Source: an uncultured Candidatus Udaeobacter sp.
GTDB lineage: Bacteria; Verrucomicrobiota; Verrucomicrobiia; Chthoniobacterales; UBA10450
NCBI GenBank assembly: GCA_955652245.1
Contig: CATPAV010000140.1
Coordinates: 1-5,522, forward strand
DNA: 5,522 bases
Direction: 5' to 3'
The notes beneath the pieces were generated by a model. That model made no database searches and was not told where the DNA came from. It worked only from the letters and a program-made list of their open reading frames with translations. Made by a program: the position numbers and the translations under genes. Of the stretch, positions 1-5,089 are shown piece by piece. The first letter of the stretch is position 1, and the number at the start of each line of letters is the position of its first letter.

Positions 1-37
1 ATGTTGAATAATAGGCTCCTCAATATTGTCTAACCTC

Positions 38-59
38 TTAATGGAAAATTGATGGAAAA
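38..59 (+). repeat. 11-bp tandem repeat in the leader of the 62-964 gene
   Basis: Two adjacent 11-base copies, TTAATGGAAAA at 38-48 and TTGATGGAAAA at 49-59, differ at one base. The second copy places GGA five bases before the ATG at 62, so it may supply a weak ribosome-binding site. An ATG inside the first copy (41) is in frame with the gene but meets a TGA after three codons, which supports the start at 62. The one-helical-turn period could suit a protein-binding site, but nothing else supports that. Confidence 0.5.
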
Positions 60-61
60 CT

Positions 62-964
62 ATGAAACGAATTCTATATTCAATATGCATCGGAAGTCTC
101 GCGCTGGGGCTCACAGCGTGGGGTCAGCCAATCAACGACACGAGGCCTGACAGAGCGAAGGCGCATCGAACACCAAATCTTCGGGCGACAAGGTCTCCGA
201 ACACCGGTGCGGTGACGGCCGGGCATCGTTACACTTCGCCCGCATTTCTGCAGCGGACATACATAACGCCGCGCACTAATTCAAACGCGGTGGTTAACCA
301 AGACGCCCGAATGCGAGCGTTTCGCGAGCGAAACTTGTCGAGCAATCAAGAGCTTCGCGCGCGGAGTAATGTTGTCGTCGATCGCGACCGAAACTTCGCG
401 ATCAATCGGACAAGAAACTTCGACGTTAATCGTAATCGCAATACAGACGAGTTTCGTGCTCGCAACAGCTTAGCGATCAATCGCGATCGAAACTTCGCGG
501 TCAATCGGACAAGAAATTTCGACGTTAATCGTCGGGGCAATTTGACGATTAATAATAACTTCCGCAGTGGCGCGTTTCGCGGCCAACAGTATGCGGCCTT
601 CCGCGATTACCAGAGACAATGGCACGATCGTGGTTGGTGGGGAAGCCATTACGATCGGATTGTCTTTGTGAGCGGCGGCTGGTATTACTGGAATGCGGGC
701 TACTGGTACCCGGCATGGGGTTATGACTCCTATGCTTATTATCCGTACGATGGCCCAATCTACGCCTACAATGGATTGGCTCCCGACCAAGTAATTGCTG
801 ATGTTCAGTCACAGCTGCAGCGCGACGGTTATTACGATGGACCGATCGATGGGATCCTTGGACCGATGACCCGAGATGCCATTGCAGCCTTCCAGGGGGA
901 CAACGGATTGGCGGTCACATCGGCAATCGATGAGCCGACGCTTGCCACGCTGGGCATATCGTAA
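62..964 (+). CDS. Secreted Asn/Arg-rich and Trp/Tyr-rich protein with C-terminal peptidoglycan-binding-like domain
   Basis: This 300-residue protein is probably exported. Residues 1-21 look like a signal peptide: MKR, a hydrophobic core of about 14 residues, then a small-residue/Gly-Gln cleavage region. Residues 25-85 are basic and low in complexity. Residues 86-165 are rich in Asn and Arg and contain a duplicated 33-residue unit with NRTRNFDVNR at 115-124 and 148-157. Residues 190-235 form a Trp/Tyr/Gly patch (GGWYYWNAGYWYPAWGYD, 205-222). Residues 243-298 resemble a PG_binding_1 domain, with VQSQLQRDGYYDGPIDG followed by a TRDAIAAFQ helix. Such domains usually bind cell-wall peptidoglycan. 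No catalytic domain is visible, so a structural or wall-associated role is more likely than a hydrolase. The start at 62 is supported by an in-frame stop just upstream. The gene converges on the respiratory operon and has no visible functional link to it. Confidence 0.88.
   Translation: MKRILYSICIGSLALGLTAWGQPINDTRPDRAKAHRTPNLRATRSPNTGAVTAGHRYTSPAFLQRTYITPRTNSNAVVNQDARMRAFRERNLSSNQELRARSNVVVDRDRNFAINRTRNFDVNRNRNTDEFRARNSLAINRDRNFAVNRTRNFDVNRRGNLTINNNFRSGAFRGQQYAAFRDYQRQWHDRGWWGSHYDRIVFVSGGWYYWNAGYWYPAWGYDSYAYYPYDGPIYAYNGLAPDQVIADVQSQLQRDGYYDGPIDGILGPMTRDAIAAFQGDNGLAVTSAIDEPTLATLGIS
382..433 (+). repeat. Copy 1 of a 52-bp in-frame direct repeat
   Basis: This segment matches 481-532 at 49 of 52 bases with a 99-base period (33 codons). 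Two of the three differences are synonymous (GAC/GAT for Asp, AAC/AAT for Asn) and one changes Ile to Val. It lies in the Asn/Arg-rich part of the secreted protein and suggests a fairly recent internal duplication. Confidence 0.9.
481..532 (+). repeat. Copy 2 of the 52-bp in-frame direct repeat
   Basis: This is the partner of 382-433. The protein similarity extends weakly upstream of the strong DNA match (ELRARS versus EFRARN), so the whole 33-residue unit was probably duplicated and its 5' part has diverged more. Confidence 0.9.
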
Positions 965-979
965 CTTATCGGAGCATGA

Positions 980-1016
980 GAGCCGTGCGATGTGTTCCAC
1001 CATGCGGCCCTTTTTT
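980..1016 (+). terminator. Possible Rho-independent terminator after the 62-964 gene
   Basis: An imperfect stem pairs GCCG (982-985) with CGGC (1005-1008), extended inward by G-T pairs and interrupted pairs around a TGTTC loop. It is followed by CC and six T (1011-1016). Placement 16 bases after the stop codon fits a terminator for the plus-strand gene. The stem is weak in the middle. On the minus strand the hairpin has no T tract after it, so it does not clearly end the operon transcript. Confidence 0.45.
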
Positions 1017-1052
1017 CTGAGAAGCGAAACCTAATTATGCCAGAGACGCGTG

Positions 1053-1835
1053 CTACCCCGGCGGTTTCTGTGGTCCGCCCGGCTTTGCGGCTTCGCCAGG
1101 TTTTTGTGGCGCAGCGTCCGCTGGTGCGCCGCCGGGAAGCTCAGCGTTCGCTGGAATCGTGAGCAGATCATGCTCGGTATATGATTCCGGATGGCTCGCG
1201 AGCTCTTTGCGCAAAGCGGCAATTTGTTCGGCCGTGACCGGGCTCGCACTGTTGCCCCAGTCAGTTCGCTCGTAAGTGAGGACGTCGGCGATCTTTTGGT
1301 CGGGCAGTGTCTTGTCCCATGGTTGCATCACCGCCGTCCCAAATTTTTGGCCTTTGACAGTGACTGGGCCTTGTAAACCTTTGAGGACTATCATGGCCGG
1401 ACGACGCGACCCGCCGGTTGTAAACTCCGATCCCGCCAGCGGCGGATACTGACCCGGGACACCAAGTCCATTCGCTTGATGACAAGTCTGACAGTTGGCC
1501 GCGAAAATCTTTTTGCCGCGGTCGTGCGGAGTTAGCTCGGCTTGCTGCTGCTCACCCTGGGGGCCGGCACCCTTTTTCGCGACGCGCGGTGCGCCGCCGA
1601 GGGGGTCGAGCCCGTCGCCGCTGAAATTCCCCGAGTAACGTCCCAGATAAGCGCCGCCGAAAAACACCGCCAGTCCGTACACTGCGATCAACCAGATTGA
1701 GAGCGGTTCGGCTCCCACGCGAGGCTCGCCTTTTTCACGCTGGATGGCGGCGTGTACCTGCTGCACTTCTTCCTGCTCACCGTAATCCATTCCCTGACGA
1801 ACACGCGATGCGGGACTGGGAACTTTCTCGTTCAT
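1053..1835 (-). CDS. Membrane-anchored monohaem c-type cytochrome in the CcoP position
   Basis: This 260-residue protein probably carries electrons on the periplasmic side as the third subunit of the cbb3-like module. Residues 1-43 are polar and probably cytoplasmic, 45-66 form one membrane helix (IWLIAVYGLAVFFGGAYLG), and a class I cytochrome c domain spans about 102-195. The haem motif is CQTCH at 115-119 and the likely axial Met is Met170 (AVMQPWD). The closing helix ADVLTYERTDWGN is typical of the class. A tail from about 230 to 260 is rich in Pro, Gly and Ala. Canonical CcoP has two haems; this has one, so it is CcoP-like by position and anchor only. The start at 1835 forms an ATGA overlap with the preceding gene and has GGGAG seven bases upstream. 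A longer frame from 1940 would lie inside that gene and is not needed. Confidence 0.9.
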   Translation of the reverse strand: MNEKVPSPASRVRQGMDYGEQEEVQQVHAAIQREKGEPRVGAEPLSIWLIAVYGLAVFFGGAYLGRYSGNFSGDGLDPLGGAPRVAKKGAGPQGEQQQAELTPHDRGKKIFAANCQTCHQANGLGVPGQYPPLAGSEFTTGGSRRPAMIVLKGLQGPVTVKGQKFGTAVMQPWDKTLPDQKIADVLTYERTDWGNSASPVTAEQIAALRKELASHPESYTEHDLLTIPANAELPGGAPADAAPQKPGEAAKPGGPQKPPG

Positions 1836-2929
1836 TGCGTCGCTCCCTTTCCCGGCGCGGGTGATGGCGCTGGCGCGGCTGACCTGACTTCTTTTAAAGG
1901 ATGCGATTGATTGAGCGACATCAAATAGGCGACGAGACATTTCGCGTCATAAGTGGGAACAACCTCCCACCCCTCGCGTGGCGCATCGGAGCCGGTAAGC
2001 TCCAAAGCATCGGCCGAAGGCGCATCAGTGATGCCGCGTTTTTGATAAAGAAAACGATAGGCCGGCATGTCTGAATCGATGTTGATACTGCGCGGCGAAT
2101 AAAGATGTCGATGATGCCAGGCAGCGGAGTAGCTCGCTGGCTCGCCACTTATTGGCCCGATTGGGGGATGACCGGGGAATGCAACCTTGACCGCTACTCT
2201 GGTTGCCGGCGCGCTGGGGCCAGGCAAAGCCGCGACCGGCGTTGCTGATGGAGCCGGACTCGCATTTGCCGCCGCCGGTGCTAGTGGCGAAACGGGAGAT
2301 GCATTCGGAGCCGGAGGCGCCGGCGCTTTCGGCGTCGGCGAAGCGGAAGGCGACGATGTGGATTTTGCAGGCGAACCCGCTGGCCCAGGAGATGCGCTGG
2401 GCGCAGGAGAGGCGGCATTTGTTGGAGGCGAATTTGGATTTGCAGCAGACGGAGCAGCGCTCGCTGCAGGCGCGGCTGCCTGCGGCCCGGGCGAGTTTGC
2501 AGGACTGGCGGCTCCAGCGGGCGCTGCGTTCTCCTCTTCCGCTGGCGCGCCCTTACCGACGTTCGCTAGATCCGGACCCATGCGCATTTTTCCGAGGAGC
2601 ACTGGTCGGTCGAAAAGATAATCGCGCGGGGCGCTGCGGCGCTCGCCCCATTTCGGATGCGGGTCGGGGTCACGCGTGCGATCCATGTCCGGCGCCGCAT
2701 AGTCGGCGCGAATTTGCTGACTGTGACAATAGATGCAGCCGTTCGCGGCATAAACGCGCCGACCTCGCTCGACCATTCCTGATTGCGGGGCGGGATAAAC
2801 GTCACTCCCATCCTCCTCCATTTGCGGATCGAGATGTCCGATTTGCAGATTCGGGATGACGGTCAATCCCACCCACGAGAAGGCGAACGTGCCGAAAATT
2901 CCGAGAAAGAGTGGGACGAGTCCTTTCAT
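1832..2929 (-). CDS. ccoO: CcoO-family membrane-bound monohaem cytochrome c subunit with long Pro/Ala/Ser insert
   Basis: In cbb3 oxidases CcoO passes electrons to CcoN through a periplasmic haem c. The family pattern is clear in this 365-residue protein: an N-terminal membrane anchor (about 5-26), haem motif CIYCH at 65-69 followed by SQQIR, RDYLFDRPVLLGKMRMGPDLANVG (a CcoO hallmark) at 102-125, WHHRHLYSPRSI at 271-282, and axial Met288 in DSDMPAYRFL. The C-terminal helix contains LVAYLMSLN. What is odd is an insert of roughly 120 residues (about 126-245), almost all Pro, Ala, Ser, Gly and Asn, between MGPDLANVG and WHHRHL; ordinary CcoO proteins have only a short link there and are about 200-240 residues long. 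The start overlaps the ccoN-like stop by 4 bases, and GGAAG lies seven bases upstream. Haem residues look intact even though the neighbouring CcoN-like partner has lost its catalytic site. Confidence 0.93.
   Translation of the reverse strand: MKGLVPLFLGIFGTFAFSWVGLTVIPNLQIGHLDPQMEEDGSDVYPAPQSGMVERGRRVYAANGCIYCHSQQIRADYAAPDMDRTRDPDPHPKWGERRSAPRDYLFDRPVLLGKMRMGPDLANVGKGAPAEEENAAPAGAASPANSPGPQAAAPAASAAPSAANPNSPPTNAASPAPSASPGPAGSPAKSTSSPSASPTPKAPAPPAPNASPVSPLAPAAANASPAPSATPVAALPGPSAPATRVAVKVAFPGHPPIGPISGEPASYSAAWHHRHLYSPRSINIDSDMPAYRFLYQKRGITDAPSADALELTGSDAPREGWEVVPTYDAKCLVAYLMSLNQSHPLKEVRSAAPAPSPAPGKGATQ
1843..1847 (-). promoter_or_regulatory. Ribosome-binding site for the monohaem cytochrome gene
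   Basis: GGGAG on the minus strand, seven bases before the ATG at 1835, lies inside the end of the ccoO-like gene. It decides between the start at 1835 and the longer frame from 1940, in favour of 1835. Confidence 0.7.
2195..2554 (-). other. Segment coding the Pro/Ala/Ser-rich insert of the CcoO-like protein
   Basis: This stretch codes for about 120 residues of near-pure Pro, Ala, Ser, Gly and Asn with repeated SPAPSAS-like and APAA-like runs but no fixed period. It is GC-rich and opens long shadow frames on the plus strand. The frame stays open and flanking CcoO motifs are both intact, so it is a genuine insertion or expansion rather than a frameshift. The segment probably forms a flexible periplasmic linker. 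Confidence 0.85.
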
Positions 2930-4413
2930 AAGTGCGCTTCCGAACCCTCCGCCTCAACTGGATTCAAAAATGTCGGGACGCTCGACGTTCGACCCAAACC
3001 GAAAAGCATCAGTCCAAAGTGAAAGGCGAAGATAAAATGCGAAACGGTGAGCAAAAGGCCGGAAAGACTGCGGCCGCGCAGATAGGCAAGCACTGTTTCC
3101 GTGCTCTCGCTGAAGGCAAGCGAGGGATTATCCATGTTTGCGCCTTGCAGGAAACCGCCGGCGAGCAGCATGAGCGTCATGAGGCCGATGCCATAGACGG
3201 ATGCCCAAAAATGCAGTTTGATCAGTGACGCATAGCGCCACTCGCGCCCCACTAGCCGCGGCACGATGTAGTACATCGAACCGAAAATGACCATGGTGAA
3301 GAATGCATAAAGACCGAGATGCGAATAGGCGACGCTCACTTGGGTGAAGTTCACGTAGCGTGCCACGGAACGGAGTGAAATGAGCACGCCTACTATGCTG
3401 AAGACCGTGTAAGAAATCGCGCCGAATACTGTGAAACGCAGCGTGGGGCTGTAGCGCAAGAGCGGAAAATAGCCTTGCATTGTCATGTGATGATTGAGGC
3501 CGACGGTGGCAACCGGAATGATTGTGAGGATCGTCGCCGCGATGCTGGCTGTGATCATCCAGGCCGGAAAGGGTCCATCGACGAGGCGCTGCATGCCGGT
3601 CCAGCTTGAGAAAAGCGCGAATGTCCAAAAACCGATCGTCGCCAGATGATAACTGTAAACGGGGCGTCCGATTACTTTGGGAATCATGTAATAGGCAGTG
3701 CCGAGCCCGATCGCGCCGAACCAAAGAAAGAGCAAATTATTCGCGTACCACCATCCTACCGCCTCTTGCAACACGCCCTGCACCGGCACGACGAAGAGCA
3801 TCAACTGCGCAGCCGCGTAGACCCATGGGAACCAGAGAAACGCGCCGAGCAAATACCATTGCGTAATGTAAATCTGATCGCCGCGCCGAAAGCGAAACAT
3901 AAGCACCGCCCATGAAATAACGAGCGTGTAAGCGACGAAAAGGATGATCGCTGCGTAGCGCGGAAACTCGAGCCATTGATAACCGGTGCTGTCGCCGGCG
4001 AGAATTCCGCCCACGCCCAATAGCACGCCCAAATTCCAAAACCCAGCGCCCGCTACCAGCAGAAGCGGATGTCGCAGCACCGTTCGGCACAGCCGCGCCA
4101 TCAACCAAATTGCGGTGCCCATCCCAGCCATCGAGGCCCAGCCGTAAACCATCACGTTCATGTGCGCGGGGCGCACACGGCCCCATGTCAGGAAACTGAT
4201 TCCAGAAAACACGTCTGGCGTATGGAGCTTGAATGAAACAAAACCCGCCAGCAGCGTGCCGATGAGCAACCAGGCCATCGCTGAAGTATAAAACATCAAC
4301 ACTGGCACCCGCGTTGACGCATCGATTAATGCGCGCTCCACCTGCTCGACATCAGTCGTCGGCACATCCGTTGGGACTGAGGGCGCTTTTAGCGGAATTT
4401 CAGTGGCATCCAT
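2926..4413 (-). CDS. CcoN-family subunit (cbb3-type oxidase subunit I homologue) lacking the haem b3-CuB ligands
   Basis: This 495-residue protein has the 12-helix fold and motif order of CcoN: GRVRPAHMNVMVYGW (78-92), WWYANN (221-226), AYYMIPK (240-246), FW..F....W.G (262-273), YSHLGLYAFF (363-372), YYIVPRLVGREW (381-392), HFW (401-403) and a final helix at about 447-473. The two low-spin haem b histidines are present as His84 and His365. Residues that make the O2-reduction site are not. The WYGHN histidine is Asn225, the paired CuB histidines exactly 50 residues later are Gln275-Arg276, the cross-linked Tyr six residues before them is Ser269, and the haem b3 histidine two residues before His365 is Tyr363. 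It is therefore probably not an O2 or NO reductase of the normal type. It may hold only low-spin haem b and act in electron transfer or assembly. I withhold the symbol ccoN because function is probably different. No upstream in-frame start is available, and the Shine-Dalgarno sequence is weak. Confidence 0.93.
   Translation of the reverse strand: MDATEIPLKAPSVPTDVPTTDVEQVERALIDASTRVPVLMFYTSAMAWLLIGTLLAGFVSFKLHTPDVFSGISFLTWGRVRPAHMNVMVYGWASMAGMGTAIWLMARLCRTVLRHPLLLVAGAGFWNLGVLLGVGGILAGDSTGYQWLEFPRYAAIILFVAYTLVISWAVLMFRFRRGDQIYITQWYLLGAFLWFPWVYAAAQLMLFVVPVQGVLQEAVGWWYANNLLFLWFGAIGLGTAYYMIPKVIGRPVYSYHLATIGFWTFALFSSWTGMQRLVDGPFPAWMITASIAATILTIIPVATVGLNHHMTMQGYFPLLRYSPTLRFTVFGAISYTVFSIVGVLISLRSVARYVNFTQVSVAYSHLGLYAFFTMVIFGSMYYIVPRLVGREWRYASLIKLHFWASVYGIGLMTLMLLAGGFLQGANMDNPSLAFSESTETVLAYLRGRSLSGLLLTVSHFIFAFHFGLMLFGLGRTSSVPTFLNPVEAEGSEAHL
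2937..2941 (-). promoter_or_regulatory. Ribosome-binding site for the ccoO-like gene
   Basis: GGAAG on the minus strand sits seven bases before the ATG at 2929, inside the end of the ccoN-like gene. A stronger-looking GGAGGG lies further up at 2945-2950, with a 15-base gap that is too long for normal use. Together with the ATGA overlap this suggests coupled translation of the two subunits. Confidence 0.55.
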
Positions 4414-4461
4414 GGTGTCATTGAAACATCGACATGTTTATTTGCGACGAAATCAAAATGC

Positions 4462-5088
4462 TCATGGCGTTTTCCCAGGAACAGGCGATGGAGACCCGGC
4501 CGGCGAAGCCGCGGGCAGTGGTGAGAAAGTGGGGCCCGCCGGGTTTGGTTGGGCAGCGGAAGGCGCAGGCGAGGTATTGGGTGAAGCCGACGCGCCGGGT
4601 TGCGTTCCGGGTGGGGCAGGCGCCGGATTAACGGCGCCGGCCGGTTGACCGCGACTCTCCGAGCTGGGACTTGCAACTGAAGTAGGTTTTGGTGGGCCGC
4701 TCGGCTGCGGCGATGGTGAGGGAGCGGCCGCGCCTCCCGGAGCCTGAGCTTCGAGCGTGGCGATTGGCCCGGCTGGCGCTGGTTTTTGCCGTGCCAGTTC
4801 GGCGATGGTCAATTCCACCGCACGCTCAATTGGGACATGGGCGATGCCTTTGTTCTTGTCGATCCAACCGTAAGTGGTCAGAGCTTTGGTGGCTTCGTCG
4901 CGCGCAGCCTTCAAAGCATCCGCGCGTTTTTTTGCGCGCGCCTCTTCGTAATTGCTTCCACGCGGCGCCGGACCAATTATCGCGAGCACGATCAAGCCGA
5001 ATAACGCGAAAAGAAGCACGATCCCGAGCCACGTGGACAAAGGAGCGCGCGAGCGGGCAACTTCTCGAAGAGATTCCGCGTCGGCCAT
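4462..5088 (-). CDS. Single-pass membrane protein of unknown function with Pro/Ala/Ser-rich tail
   Basis: I do not recognise a named family for this 208-residue protein. Residues 1-16 are polar, 18-39 form one membrane helix (TWLGIVLLFALFGLIVLAII), 45-70 form a charged helix rich in Lys, Arg, Glu and Ala, and 71-100 carry the only conserved-looking core (YGWIDKNKGIAHVPIERA, then VELTIAELA). Residues 103-208 are a Pro/Ala/Ser/Gly-rich tail. It has no CxxCH and no metal-binding motif. The core resembles a Tyr-Trp-Asp...Ile-Pro-Ile-x-x-Ala pattern that I recall from small proteins near cytochrome oxidase genes, but I could not check this. Its start lies one base after the actF stop, and it precedes the ccoN-like gene by 48 bases, so it probably serves assembly or docking of the ACIII/cbb3-like module. 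If the N-terminus is cytoplasmic, the tail is periplasmic. Confidence 0.8.
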   Translation of the reverse strand: MADAESLREVARSRAPLSTWLGIVLLFALFGLIVLAIIGPAPRGSNYEEARAKKRADALKAARDEATKALTTYGWIDKNKGIAHVPIERAVELTIAELARQKPAPAGPIATLEAQAPGGAAAPSPSPQPSGPPKPTSVASPSSESRGQPAGAVNPAPAPPGTQPGASASPNTSPAPSAAQPNPAGPTFSPLPAASPAGSPSPVPGKTP

Positions 5089-5089
5089 T

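Noticed and set aside
4..34. Sigma-70 promoter for the 62-964 gene, using TTGAAT (4-9) as -35
   Set aside because: No good -10 box lies at 16-18 bases. TATTGT (24-29) is too close and TCTAAC (29-34) is weak and slightly too far. The true promoter may lie upstream of the window.
346..540. CRISPR-like array suggested by the repeated segments at 382-433 and 481-532
   Set aside because: Only two copies exist, they are in frame within a coding region, and the differences are mainly synonymous. This is a protein repeat.
1836..1940. Longer N-terminus for the monohaem cytochrome, starting at 1940
   Set aside because: It would overlap the ccoO-like gene by over 100 bases and add a basic stretch with no family similarity. 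The start at 1835 has an ATGA overlap and a well-placed GGGAG.
2187..2859. Plus-strand frames of 144 and 218 codons opposite the ccoO-like gene
   Set aside because: They are mirrors of the GC-rich Pro/Ala/Ser-coding segment, with Gly/Ala-rich or basic, motif-free translations. The minus-strand frame carries clear CcoO motifs on both sides.
3487..3492. His308-His309 in the CcoN-like protein as the canonical paired CuB histidines
   Set aside because: The pair (NHHMTM) aligns with the later NGLMTL region of CcoN. It lies about 33 residues after the true HH position (here Gln275-Arg276) and only 54-55 residues before the haem b3 site instead of about 90. It would sit near a helix end and not in the active-site helix.
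3128..3724. Minus-strand 198-codon frame inside the ccoN-like gene
   Set aside because: It is an alternative frame of the same strand with an Arg/His-rich translation and no domain. The CcoN frame explains the region fully.
2926..4413. The CcoN-like gene as a pseudogene
   Set aside because: The frame is full length, all 12 helices and general CcoN motifs are intact, low-spin haem histidines are kept, and it overlaps an intact ccoO-like gene by 4 bases. Decay would be expected to break more than the active-site ligands.
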